Source: CAYOXX01 sp964408025
GTDB lineage: Bacteria; Acidobacteriota; DATKUA01
Assembly: GCA_964408025.1 (NCBI GenBank)
Contig: CAYOXX010000033.1
Coordinates: forward strand, 1-28,250
DNA: 28,250 nt
Direction: 5' to 3'
The notes beneath the pieces were generated by a model. That model made no database searches and was not told the DNA's origin. It saw nothing but the letters and a program-made list of their open reading frames with translations. A program made the translations under genes and the position numbers. Shown here one piece after another: positions 7,281 to 14,988 of the stretch. The stretch's first letter is position 1; each line of letters opens with the position of its first letter.

Positions 7281-8447
7281 TTATATAATCACAGAATCTC
7301 TAATGGCTTTGCTTATACACTGTAGTCCTCCCTCAAGCTCCTGTTTACTGGGATACCCATACCCAATCCGCATAAACCGTTTATCCACCTCAAACCAATG
7401 GCCTGGTGCCACGAAAGTCTTGTAAGTGAACTTTAACACCTCGTAAAATCGTTCAATGTCGACGTTGATTTCTGGTTTTATTCTCGGAAAACATATGACC
7501 CCACCACTTGGTTGTACCCATTGGATGTTGTCATTACCCTTCATCCAGCCATTCAGAATCCCAAGGTTTGTATTCACATGTGTTTTAATCTTGTCTAAGA
7601 ATTCTTTCTTCCTAGCTAGAAAATGAGTAGCTATTGCCTCATCAACAATAGAATTGCAGATGAAAATTAATTCCTTAGCAGCTAAGAAAGTCTCTATCAA
7701 TTTGGCATCTCGATTGATTAACCACCCTAATCTAATACCTGGTAGTCCGTACGCCTTAGAAAAAGAAGAAACACTAATGGCCCTTTTACTTAACGATGCT
7801 GCAATTGGAAGTGGGTTTTGAGTCATTTCTCTGTATGTCTCATCCATTAATAAATAAATTCCTCTGGATTCTATTAATGAAATGATTTTCTTCAACTCTA
7901 ATTTATTTAGCATAGTTCCAGTAGGATTTTGCGGGTAAGTAAGACTAATGAGACGTGTGTTAGGTTTAATAAGCCTTTCAAGTTTATTCAAGTCAAGATG
8001 GAATTGATCCTCTATTGTTAACCTCAGATAGTCTACTTGACATCCGATGGCTCTTGGGCCTTCAAGATTTGCTACATAATTTGGATGTAGTATAACAATA
8101 TGATCATTTGGTTGTAGAAAAGACGTGTTAATAATAAATAATGCTCCAGCTGCTCCAGTTGTTATCAAAACGTGGTCTGGATTAACTGCTTCTTCTGCAA
8201 TATATTGTCTCAGTTGGGGATTACCTAAATGATCAGTGTAACTGAGCGAAAGACGAGTTAAATCGAGGTTAAGGTCCCCAAGTAAAAAATCAGGAACTGA
8301 GCTTTCAGCTAGATTGTACTTGATTTTGTCATAACCAAACTCCTCTGGTGATTCCATCTCAATGGGGGTTCGTTTGTAGGCTAAGTGCCCTTGAAATTTA
8401 TGCTTGGAGTTCACATATTCTTCTAATGAGGTGTTATCTCTCTTCAT
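7281..8447 (-). CDS. Class I/II PLP-dependent aminotransferase, AT-rich
   Basis: This 388-residue fold-type I aminotransferase shows LSYTDHLGNPQLRQYIAEE (substrate-side arm), the LITTGAAGALF cofactor-phosphate region, TYPQNPTGT, MDETYREM with the PLP-binding Asp, and the Schiff-base lysine in SSFSKAYGLPGIRLGW. Arg in GIRLGW and in the C-terminal RFMRIGYG block should bind the substrate carboxylate. It most resembles the broad class that includes capreomycidine-synthase-like enzymes, but the substrate cannot be told. GAGGTG precedes two adjacent ATGs; 8447 has better spacing than 8450. The gene is strikingly AT-rich with A/T-ending codons, unlike the GC-rich genes on both sides, and it stands alone between structured DNA and a transposase scar. 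That pattern suggests horizontal acquisition. Confidence 0.85.
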   Translation of the reverse strand: MKRDNTSLEEYVNSKHKFQGHLAYKRTPIEMESPEEFGYDKIKYNLAESSVPDFLLGDLNLDLTRLSLSYTDHLGNPQLRQYIAEEAVNPDHVLITTGAAGALFIINTSFLQPNDHIVILHPNYVANLEGPRAIGCQVDYLRLTIEDQFHLDLNKLERLIKPNTRLISLTYPQNPTGTMLNKLELKKIISLIESRGIYLLMDETYREMTQNPLPIAASLSKRAISVSSFSKAYGLPGIRLGWLINRDAKLIETFLAAKELIFICNSIVDEAIATHFLARKKEFLDKIKTHVNTNLGILNGWMKGNDNIQWVQPSGGVICFPRIKPEINVDIERFYEVLKFTYKTFVAPGHWFEVDKRFMRIGYGYPSKQELEGGLQCISKAIRDSVII

Positions 8448-8739
8448 CATTTCACCTCAACTCATTTTAAGATTCCATTTTTACTTTTAGTAATGTATAT
8501 GACGCTATTATTCTTTTGTGGGATCTCTTACTTTCTTGATAGCCGACACCAATGCGTTTACCTATATGATAAATTAATTGCCAAAACGGATCAATAGGTT
8601 TTTCGTAAAAGGAGACTGTTGATTTATGAGTGCTGAAGTCGGTTTTTTCAGCTTGTTCTTTGACATTTAGCGATTGTTTTTTGCTCTGCGGCATTTTTCG
8701 GCTGAGAACAACTGATTCGGGCCGGATTCGGGGCCGCAT

Positions 8740-8877
8740 TCCGGATGCTCTGCTCCCGGCTAAGCCCGTCGGACAAACTGCGGGCGCAGTCAGGCTCAAC
8801 CAGCGCTTGAGGTTAGCGGCCACAGAGGCGAGCAGCATCTGGACCATCACCTTCTCGAGGCCCCAGTAGCGCGACCT
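8740..8877 (-). pseudogene. Transposase 3' fragment (DDE family, IS1182/IS5-like C-terminus)
   Basis: In the minus frame the peptide RYWGLEKVMVQMLLASVAAN followed by LKRWLSL matches the family-typical end of DDE transposases of the IS1182/IS5 type, where a final helix reads roughly Y-x-G-L-x-K-V-x-x-Q, then N-L-K-R-L. No catalytic core is present upstream, only the kinase start described next. The frame continues into AT-rich sequence to 8467 that does not look like transposase. Only about the last 30-45 codons of the element survive. Recognition is from the C-terminal motif alone. Confidence 0.6.
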
Positions 8878-8934
8878 GCCGCCGCCGCCGAGCTTCTCGA
8901 GGATCATGTAATGGGAAATGGTCTTGCCAATCAC
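8878..8934 (-). pseudogene. 5' end of a serine/threonine protein kinase gene, truncated
   Basis: An AGGAGG site followed by GTG at 8934 begins VIGKTISHYMILEKLGGGG, the standard N-terminus of bacterial PknB-type kinases (glycine-rich loop). After the run of glycines the frame turns into transposase sequence at 8877, so the kinase lost everything beyond residue 19. The junction lies in a GGC repeat. The preserved ribosome site suggests this was once the true gene start. Confidence 0.65.
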
Positions 8935-9319
8935 CGATTTGCCTCCTGAAGCATTTCTCACTCAAACTTGCTGGCAGTACTGGGGAATAGCCGTAATCAG
9001 ACTAGTCAACTCAAAGAGAAATGACAAGATGGATTTGCCCCCGGGACGGAGCACATTTTGAATGTCAAGCCATTACCTAAAATCTGCGCCCCACCGCAAA
9101 TCTTCTCTCTTCACAATTTTCAACCCTCATAAACTATATCACAGTTATCAACCTGGGAGCGAAGCTGCTCATGTCACGGGGTGGCGGAGCGGTCCGGTGA
9201 TGGATATTAGGTCAGCCTTTCCCGCGCGATGTTTCCTGAGCTATACTGCCCTCGAACCGAACCATCATTTTGGGTTCAGATCGTAATGCATGACTATGGT
9301 TTCAGAAGAGGAGGAGAGA
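8935..9319. other. Intergenic region without a recognised gene
   Basis: This stretch holds the upstream side of the truncated kinase and the upstream side of the DinB gene. Short open frames exist (for example 9062-9286) but have no ribosome site and no protein-like pattern. A weak TATACT at 9242-9247 could be a -10 element for the DinB gene, but no good -35 matches it. No palindromes or repeats stand out. Confidence 0.5.
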
Positions 9320-9841
9320 ATGAACTGGAAGGATCTGCTGAAAAGCGAAATAGATTACGCGTATATGGTTGCGGAGAAGCTGATCGGTCTCGTCGACAGC
9401 GATAAACTAGACTGGAAGCCGGCGACGGGTGAAAACTGGATGACTGTGGGGCAGCTGCTCATGCATATTACCGACGCGTGCGGAGCGCCCATGAAAGGTT
9501 TCGTCACCGGCGACTGGGGGATTCCCGAAGAGGCATTGAAGGAGATGGAATCGGAATACATGCTTCTCCCAGCAGAAAAGCTGCCGACGGTAGGCAGCGT
9601 CGAGGAGGCGAAGAAACTCCTCGCAGAAGATAAAGAGACAGCCTTGGAAGTGCTCGCTCAGTGCAGCGAGGATAAACTCTCGAGCGAACCTGCACCGGCG
9701 CCCTGGGATCCGAGCGAAATGATCCTCGGCCACCGCTTGCTCCAGATGGTGAAGCACCTGGAGTCGCACAAAAGCCAACTCTTCTATTACCTGAAGCTCC
9801 AGGGCAAGCCGGTGAACACCGGTGATCTCTGGGGAGCCTAG
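9320..9841 (+). CDS. DinB/YfiT-like four-helix-bundle protein
   Basis: This 173-residue protein matches the DinB-like metalloprotein family. The metal-binding triad is visible: H50 in QLLMHITDACG, and H146 with H150 in the HxxxH pattern VKHLESHKSQL. The start MNWKDLLKSEIDYAY at 9320 follows GAGGAGGAG; an in-frame ATG 30 bases upstream lies before that site and is unlikely. DinB proteins act as thiol-dependent transferases or hydrolases, or have no known role; the substrate cannot be read here. The gene stands alone, with 228 bases of apparently empty DNA before the next gene. GC is intermediate, lower than the core genes of the window. Confidence 0.85.
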   Translation: MNWKDLLKSEIDYAYMVAEKLIGLVDSDKLDWKPATGENWMTVGQLLMHITDACGAPMKGFVTGDWGIPEEALKEMESEYMLLPAEKLPTVGSVEEAKKLLAEDKETALEVLAQCSEDKLSSEPAPAPWDPSEMILGHRLLQMVKHLESHKSQLFYYLKLQGKPVNTGDLWGA

Positions 9842-10069
9842 ACGGCAGCGGCATCTTCGTTGTCCGTTCCGCTTGCCGTATTACATTGATGACGGCGATC
9901 AGTTCCGGCAAAAGCGCGGATTCCACTGCCAAGTCGAGCTGAAGCGGATCAGAGGGGAGTGTGGTAAACGGACCGTCCGCCTGGTCACGAAGGGCGTTTC
10001 CGGCATCGACTTTCGCACGGGCGTTGCCGACCCCGGCCCCTGTAGTAAATCTTGAGAGAAGCAGCCGAA

Positions 10070-11179
10070 ATGCGATACGAGAGGCTAACCGTTTATTTCA
10101 TGAGCGGTACCGGGAACTCGTACCGAGCGGCTTCCTGGATGGCAGAGGAGGCGAAGAGGGCGGGGGTCGAGGTTGAGGTCATACCGATTGGGGCTGGTAG
10201 TCCCCGTGAAGAGATCGAGCCCTCGCCGCGCCAGCTCGTCGGCCTGGTGATGCCTACGCACGGCTTCACCGCCCCGTGGCACATGATCCGTTTCGCCGTG
10301 CGTCTGCCTTGCGCGAAGTCCGCCCACGCGTTCGTGGTTCCCACGCGGGCAGGGGGAAAATTCGGTCCCGTTTTTACACCGGGAATAGCCGGCTCGGCCG
10401 CCTTCATCATCGCCATAATCCTGGCGCTCAAAGGCTACAATCTGCGCGGAGTCATGAGCCTCGACATGCCGTCGAACTGGATGGCTTTGCACTCGGGATT
10501 CAAGCCCGAGACCGTCCGGGCGATCAACGACCGCTCCCGACCGCTGGCGACGCAATTCGTGCGGCGTATACTCTCCGGGCGCCTCAACTGGTTTACCGTC
10601 AACAACTTATATGAACTCCTCTGGGGCGTTCTGCTGTTCTATATCTCGATTCTGTATCTTCTTGTAGGTCGATTCATGCTGGCCAAGATCTTCTTTGCCA
10701 ACGCCAAGTGTGACGGCTGCGGCCTGTGCGTCGACTACTGCCCCGTAAGCGCGGTCAGGCTGAAGGGCGAAAAGAATCCCCGGCCCTTCTGGAGGTACAA
10801 CTGCGAGAGCTGCATGCGCTGCATGGCCTACTGCCCCGAGGAAGCGGTCGAGTGCAGCCAGCCGTGGGTTGTGATGCTGTGTTTCTTGGCTTTTTTACCG
10901 TTCTCCTTCTACCTGTTCCGCTGGCTCGAGAACCTGGTTACGGGATTGGCGGCGATTGACCACTGGTTGTTAAGACTCGCCGTCGATTTGATATATATCT
11001 ACGCTTCGATTTTTATATCCTACCGCGTTCTCTACCTGCTCTCCCGCATATCGTTCTTCAATACGCTTCTCACCTACTCGACGCTCACTCACTGCTATCG
11101 ACGCCATCGCCAACCCGGCACCAGGCCCGCCGACCTCGCGGCGCCAAGGGGAGAAGCGAGACATAACAAACAGCACTAA
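10070..11179 (+). CDS. Membrane-anchored flavodoxin-like/2x[4Fe-4S] ferredoxin fusion (EFR1-like)
   Basis: Residues 1-160 resemble a flavodoxin: LTVYFMSGTGNSYRAASWMA is the FMN phosphate loop, and GLVMPTHGFTAPWHMIRF and VPTRAGGKFGP are later flavin loops. A hydrophobic helix follows (about 185-208), then two cluster motifs: C214, C217, C220, C224 and C245, C248, C251, C255, both CxxCxxCxxxC followed by Pro. Two or three more hydrophobic segments lie between about 270 and 345. This places the ferredoxin module in the cytoplasm, tethered to the membrane. The family (EFR1 ferrodoxins) moves electrons from or to unknown partners. The ATG at 10070 is preferred over a TTG at 10052; the ribosome site is weak. 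No redox partner gene is adjacent. Confidence 0.85.
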   Translation: MRYERLTVYFMSGTGNSYRAASWMAEEAKRAGVEVEVIPIGAGSPREEIEPSPRQLVGLVMPTHGFTAPWHMIRFAVRLPCAKSAHAFVVPTRAGGKFGPVFTPGIAGSAAFIIAIILALKGYNLRGVMSLDMPSNWMALHSGFKPETVRAINDRSRPLATQFVRRILSGRLNWFTVNNLYELLWGVLLFYISILYLLVGRFMLAKIFFANAKCDGCGLCVDYCPVSAVRLKGEKNPRPFWRYNCESCMRCMAYCPEEAVECSQPWVVMLCFLAFLPFSFYLFRWLENLVTGLAAIDHWLLRLAVDLIYIYASIFISYRVLYLLSRISFFNTLLTYSTLTHCYRRHRQPGTRPADLAAPRGEARHNKQH

Positions 11180-11715
11180 TCTGATTACCCCCAGGCTGGA
11201 CTTCCGCTCCAGGGGCGTACAAAATATGAAGCTGGTGGCAGGCGATGTACCTGATGATGGCTCCTCGTGGTTGATGCCTATCGTACGCGTTTTGCCGTTG
11301 CGGGTTGTTTATCGATAAATGGACAGTGTAGTAGGACTTGGCAGTATTCAAGATGCGGTTGAATTTCCATTGTTGCGGTCAGTTACGGACTTGATGCCTG
11401 ACATTTGGATTAACATCGGCAGAGCCTAACAGGCCTACTCTGTAGGCTGCGTGCAGAAGACATTCTAACTGCTGCATCCTGATCTGCCAGGCGGTCGTCA
11501 GCCTGCTTGATGCAAGTAGAAAGTTGTTTCTTGTGGATGTCTACGCTGATATAATCGATACGCGTTCAGCCCTCCTGTCACGACGTTCAAAGGTGAGCAA
11601 GTATTACTTGACACAGTTCCTGACGGCCATCGGGAGGGTTTTTTCGAACTACTTATGCATCGGTCAATTTGGGAGACAATATTATCTCAACAGAAAACAA
11701 TAAAGGGGTATTCCA
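11180..11715. other. 536-base intergenic region with repeat and small hairpin
   Basis: Apart from the repeat at 11192, it holds a perfect hairpin at 11433-11447 (GCCTAC, TCT, GTAGGC). A TTGACA lies at about 11609 but has no matching -10. I see no convincing gene on either strand. Confidence 0.5.
11192..11223. repeat. Copy D of the tRNA-end-linked repeat
   Basis: CAGGCTGGACT at 11192-11202 is identical to part of the tRNA-Asn 3' end (plus-strand reading). It is followed by TCCGC, a short variable part and GGGGCGTACAA, the same order as in copies at 12501 and 15314. Confidence 0.5.
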
Positions 11716-12390
11716 ATGCTTTCCTATGAACAGCTCTGGAGTGCGATAGAGGCTTACAACATAGGGATCTTCCCGGCTCAGTTTGTTTTGTTAATCCTCG
11801 GTATTGTCTTCACCGTGTGGTTACTCATCAAACCGGACAAACTTATCAACATAATCGTGAAAGCATACTTCGCTTTTTGCTTCGCGTTGGCCGGGATCGT
11901 TTTGTTCTTGTTGTTCGTGCCGGGTTTGCTTATCAGTTATCTGATGTCATTGTTACTGTTGGCTGTGGCGGCGCTCTTTTTTGTGGATATCTTCTGGAAT
12001 AAGATCGAGTTCAGGAGGCCTGAGCGTGGACGGTTGCTTTGGATAACTATCCTCTTTCTTTTCCTTATTTTCCTCTACCCTGTTGCGGGCATGCTGGTCG
12101 GGCATCACTACCCTGCATCAATAATGCTCGGTGCACTGCCCTGTCCAAGCTCGGCACTCGCATTGGTGCTCCTTGCGGCCGCGATACCGAGGGTTATGAG
12201 AACCCTGTATATTCTGCTTTTGCTCGATGCCGTTCCTTTTCCACTCCTCTTGATTCCTTTGTACGGGGTCTTTGAGGACCTGATTATGTTTGCAGCAGGG
12301 GTGTTTGCTCTGATCATGCTAATAGTAAAGTGGAAAGATATCGAGCGGGAGCAGGCAAAAGGCACCGCCGGGAGCGAGGATTATCAATAG
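11716..12390 (+). CDS. DUF6064-like integral membrane protein
   Basis: This 224-residue hydrophobic protein starts MLSYEQLWSAIEAYNIGIFP, the opening typical of DUF6064 proteins, whose function is unknown. About six to seven membrane segments are visible, including FPAQFVLLILGIVFTVWLL, the stretch after FCFALAGIVLF, LLWITILFLFLIFLYPVAG and the C-terminal LIMFAAGVFALIMLIV. The motif VGHHYPASIMLGALPCPSSA in the middle contains His and Cys that could bind a ligand. The C-terminus is charged. AAAGGGG precedes the ATG by about eight bases. Base composition is more AT-rich than the core genes. It is the last gene before the repeat and terminator at 12411 and has no close partner. Confidence 0.75.
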   Translation: MLSYEQLWSAIEAYNIGIFPAQFVLLILGIVFTVWLLIKPDKLINIIVKAYFAFCFALAGIVLFLLFVPGLLISYLMSLLLLAVAALFFVDIFWNKIEFRRPERGRLLWITILFLFLIFLYPVAGMLVGHHYPASIMLGALPCPSSALALVLLAAAIPRVMRTLYILLLLDAVPFPLLLIPLYGVFEDLIMFAAGVFALIMLIVKWKDIEREQAKGTAGSEDYQ

Positions 12391-12410
12391 ATAATTAGGA
12401 ATACTTATAT

Positions 12411-12544
12411 AAATAAGGGGAAACGGCAGTATATTCCCTCCCGTTTCCCCCGACTTAAATTATTAACCTACGAGCCTCGAAAGGTTCGTGGTTTTATGTC
12501 TGGCTCCTCGGGCTGGACTTCCGCCGGCGGCGGACAAGCTCATC
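12411..12544. repeat. 134-bp structured repeat, copy A
   Basis: This copy is about 85 percent identical by eye to 15225-15357. It contains in order a 10-bp stem (GGGGAAACGG at 12417-12426 with CCGTTTCCCC at 12441-12450), a terminator-like hairpin, a near-copy of the tRNA-Asn 3' end at 12501-12519 (TGGCTCCTCGGGCTGGACT, one mismatch in 19), and the self-complementary CCGCCGGCGG. The two copies flank the catalase cluster in direct orientation. Confidence 0.8.
12470..12495 (+). terminator. Rho-independent terminator-like hairpin
   Basis: ACGAGCC at 12470-12476 pairs with GGTTCGT at 12483-12489 (one G-U pair) and is followed by GGTTTT. It would end transcription of the DUF6064-like gene. In the sister copy at 15283-15310 the stem is perfect (ACGAGCC with GGCTCGT) and the run is six T, so pairing is conserved between copies. 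Confidence 0.6.
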
Positions 12545-12591
12545 TTACTGGTCTGGATTTGTAAAAGGATGCGCCAGGTTACGAATAATAG

Positions 12592-12633
12592 TGGCTCCTC
12601 GGACTGGACTTCCGCCTAAGGCAGATAAACTCT
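12592..12633. repeat. Copy C of the tRNA-end-linked repeat
   Basis: TGGCTCCTCGGACTGGACT at 12592-12610 differs from the tRNA-Asn 3' end at two of 19 positions. The preceding AATAATA also resembles the sequence just beyond the tRNA. TCCGCCTAAGGCAGATAAAC follows, as a degenerate palindrome. Confidence 0.6.
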
Positions 12634-12686
12634 CCAGCTATTCACACGCAACAGCGTGTCTTTGACAGCGGCGAATTAACAGCCTG

Positions 12687-12854
12687 TTATGGAAATGGCT
12701 CGGCGATGACGGCGTCCTTCATCGGACCCGAGACGACCTTGGCGCCAATCCAGTATTGAAATTATGCCAACCATTCATCGGCGAATACCCTATCGAGAAG
12801 CTCGACCACACGCTCCGCATGTTTGCCGACAATCTCGCCACCTTTTGTTCCGAT
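12687..12854 (-). pseudogene. Ferritin-like (Dps/rubrerythrin-type) gene remnant
   Basis: A minus frame behind a perfect AAAGGAG site begins with ATC where ATG is expected (12852-12854), then reads GTKGGEIVGKHAERVVELLD, RVFADEWLA, a TAA at codon 31, FQYWIGAKVVSGPMKDAVIA, EPFP and another TAA. This strongly resembles the first helices of ferritin-like DNA-protection proteins (AFADEWLAYYQYWIGAKVV pattern), with the stop standing where Tyr is usual. A full protein would have about 170 residues; only 56 codons remain, ending where the repeats near 12592-12633 begin. It sits 65 bases behind catalase on the same strand, so it was probably the third gene of a perR-kat-ferritin operon. The start is lost, there is an internal stop, and the 3' end is missing. 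Confidence 0.7.
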
Positions 12855-12919
12855 GCTTGCTTTCTCCTTTCATATTCAAGCGATCACGAACGTTCGCGTT
12901 CTCCGCACACACTCGTGAG

Positions 12920-14431
12920 TCATTTCAGCGTTGCCTTGACGCGCTCCTCCTGGGACATGGCGGCGAGGCGCTTGACCTCTTTCAGATCGAGGCCGAGGCC
13001 ATTGCCGACGCGCTGGCCGTAGTCCGGGTCTGCTTTGTAGAACAGGGCGGTTTGCCGGAGCTGGATACGGTTCTGAGCATTTTTCAGGTGCGAGACGATG
13101 TTATTCACCAGGTGCTCTCGGTCCGTGTCGGTCATGACCTTGCGATAAAGATCGCCAGCCTGCACGAAGTCCACGTCACCAAGTTCGTACGCGTGGCGTG
13201 CGGCCATTCCGGCCACGTCGATGGGTGGAGCCGCCACTTCAGGATCGGGGGATGGACCGCCAAAACTATTCGGCCAGTAATTCGGAGTACCTTCGCCGTT
13301 ATTGTCAAAACGCATGGAGCCGTCCCGCTGATAGCTGTTCATGGGGCAGGCCTTCGGAGCATTGATCGGAAGGAGGTGGTAGTTCGGGCCAAGCCTGTGC
13401 CGGTGAGTGTCGTGGTAGCTGAATAGGCGGCCCTGCAGCATTTTGTCCGGTGACGGGCCGATTCCGGGGACGAAATTGCCGGGTGAGAAGGCGGCTTGCT
13501 CCACCTCGGCAAAATAGTTCTCCGGATTCCGGTTCAGCACTAATCGGCCAACGTCCATGGGCGGGAAGTCAGCATGCGGCCACACCTTCGTGATGTCAAA
13601 GGGGTCGAAACGGTAGCCCTTTGCCTGCTCCGGGGTCATGATCTGGACTTCGAGCCGCCAGGACGGGTAATCCCCCTTCGAAATCGCTTCATGCAGGTCG
13701 CGCGTGGCACAGTCAGGATCGGTTCCACGCATGAGTTCCGCTTCCTCGCCGGTGAAATTCTGAATCCCTTGTTCCGTCTTGAAGTGAAGTTGCACCCAGT
13801 AATACTCGCCCTTCTTGTTGTACCACATGTAGGTGTGGCTGCTGTACCCGTTCATGTTGCGAAAGCTCCTGGGAGTACCGCGATCCGAGAAGAGGATGGT
13901 GACCTGGTGTATGGATTCGGGCGTCAAGGAAAGGAAGTCCCAAAACATGTCTGCATCCTTGAGGTTGGTCGCCGGGTTGCGTTTCTGGGTGTGAATGAAG
14001 TCCGGGAACTTAATCGTGTCGCGGATGAAGAAGACAGGGGTGTTGTTGCCCACCATGTCGTAGTTGCCTTCTTCCGTGTAGAATTTCAGAGCAAAACCGC
14101 GGGGATCTCGCTCTGAATCGGCTGACCCTTTCTCTCCCCCGACGGTGGAGAATCGCAAGAAGACCTCGGTCCGCTTCCCCACCTCAGAGAGAAATTTGGC
14201 GCGCGTGTATTTGGTTACGTCGTGCGTCACCTCGAAGTAACCGTGAGCTCCAGCTCCCTTGGCGTGCACCACGCGCTCGGGAATCCGCTCGCGGTCGAAG
14301 TGGGCCAGCTTGTCCAACAGGTGGACATCCTGCATGAGCACTGGTCCCTTCGGGCCGGCGGTCACTGAGTTCAGGTCATTGTCGACCGGCATCCCAAAGC
14401 CGGTGGTCAGGGTTTTCTTGTCTTTTGCCAT
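12920..14431 (-). CDS. katA: Monofunctional heme catalase, small-subunit type
   Basis: This enzyme turns hydrogen peroxide into water and oxygen in the cytoplasm. The 503-residue protein shows the catalytic H56 in RIPERVVHAKGAGAHGYF, N129 in MVGNNTPVFFIRD, and the heme-iron tyrosine in RLFSYHDTHRHRLG near residue 340. Length and motifs match clade 3 small-subunit catalases, and the frame is intact. The ATG at 14431 (MAKDKKTLTTG) follows AAAGGAGAG; an in-frame ATG 42 bases upstream would overlap the preceding gene. It lies 31 bases after the PerR-like gene on the same strand, so both use the promoter near 14960-14988. With the regulator broken, expression may be constitutive. Its neighbours are pseudogenes and repeats, yet this gene keeps every key residue. 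Confidence 0.95.
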   Translation of the reverse strand: MAKDKKTLTTGFGMPVDNDLNSVTAGPKGPVLMQDVHLLDKLAHFDRERIPERVVHAKGAGAHGYFEVTHDVTKYTRAKFLSEVGKRTEVFLRFSTVGGEKGSADSERDPRGFALKFYTEEGNYDMVGNNTPVFFIRDTIKFPDFIHTQKRNPATNLKDADMFWDFLSLTPESIHQVTILFSDRGTPRSFRNMNGYSSHTYMWYNKKGEYYWVQLHFKTEQGIQNFTGEEAELMRGTDPDCATRDLHEAISKGDYPSWRLEVQIMTPEQAKGYRFDPFDITKVWPHADFPPMDVGRLVLNRNPENYFAEVEQAAFSPGNFVPGIGPSPDKMLQGRLFSYHDTHRHRLGPNYHLLPINAPKACPMNSYQRDGSMRFDNNGEGTPNYWPNSFGGPSPDPEVAAPPIDVAGMAARHAYELGDVDFVQAGDLYRKVMTDTDREHLVNNIVSHLKNAQNRIQLRQTALFYKADPDYGQRVGNGLGLDLKEVKRLAAMSQEERVKATLK

Positions 14432-14462
14432 GGCACTCTCTCCTTTTAAAATGGTTTTTCCC

Positions 14463-14921
14463 CTAAGTTTCACCTTTTTTCTTTGGGCATTGCAAGTAGA
14501 GGCCTCTGATTTCCACTTGCGTTTTTCCCACGCTACCTAATCCCTTCACACAATCTGGAATCTTCAGTTGATCGAACTCGTCGCTGTAGGAGTCACAGGT
14601 AATGCCACATCTCGAACATACGAAGTGGTGGTGAGATCTCATGTTCGTGTCAAACCTAACTCTTTCCCGATGTGGTCCGAGAATGGTTATCAGCACGAGG
14701 TCAAGAAGCAACTATAGTGTCGGATACACTGTGTCCAGTGATACTGTGGGAACTCTCTCGCGAACGCTTTTGTAAATCGTCTCTATATCGGGGTGATCGC
14801 TGGATTTCGCTACTTTGTGGAAGATATCCATACGCTGATGGGTTAGTTTTACCCCACATCGTCTGAGCCCCTCCTTGAAGTAGTTCATTCGTAGCTGCAG
14901 TTCTCCTGGAGCAAGCGTCAC
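14463..14921 (-). pseudogene. PerR-like Fur-family repressor with in-frame TAG
   Basis: One continuous minus frame of 153 codons encodes a Fur/PerR protein but is cut by TAG at 14712-14714, codon 70. The N-terminal half (GTG at 14921 behind AAGGA) holds the winged helix: GVKLTHQRMDIFHKVAKSSD, HPDIETIYKSVRERVPTVSL and DTVYPTL. After the stop the dimerisation/metal half continues: LILGPHRERVRFD-like sequence, HHHFVCSRCG. Family members have TVYRTLxxL, with Trp common at the stop position, so TGG to TAG is a likely change. Other decay signs are Pro in place of Arg in TVYRTL and loss of one Cys of the second CxxC (LYLQCPKKK). The split product would lack metal and dimer functions. A sequencing error could explain the stop but not the missense changes. 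Confidence 0.75.
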
Positions 14922-14945
14922 ACAGTTTCCTTACGATATCTGAGT

Positions 14946-14963
14946 TATTCTTGGATAAGAATA
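14946..14963. promoter_or_regulatory. Perfect 7-4-7 palindromic operator
   Basis: TATTCTT, GGAT, AAGAATA form a perfect inverted repeat that overlaps the -10 element and start point of the perR-katA promoter. The position fits repression by a Fur/PerR-type dimer. The spacing differs from the 7-1-7 of the classical Per box, so the cognate regulator is inferred from location. Confidence 0.6.
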
Positions 14964-14988
14964 TACTACGAACTGGCTCCTATATCAA
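14960..14988 (-). promoter_or_regulatory. Sigma70-type promoter of the perR-katA operon
   Basis: On the minus strand TTGATA (14983-14988) is followed by exactly 17 bases and TATATT (14960-14965). Transcription would start near 14953, about 30 bases before the GTG at 14921 with its AAGGA site. Confidence 0.7.

Noticed and set aside
9062..9286. Short plus frame before the DinB gene
   Set aside because: No Shine-Dalgarno site and no protein-like pattern.
11423..11447. attC-like core (GCCTAAC followed by a hairpin)
   Set aside because: No matching GTTRRRY partner box at a suitable distance and no integron integrase in the window.
14712..14714. TAG decoded as an amino acid (stop-codon recoding) in the PerR-like gene
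   Set aside because: TAG ends other intact genes here (modA and the M64 gene), and the regulator shows additional decay, so a pseudogene is simpler.
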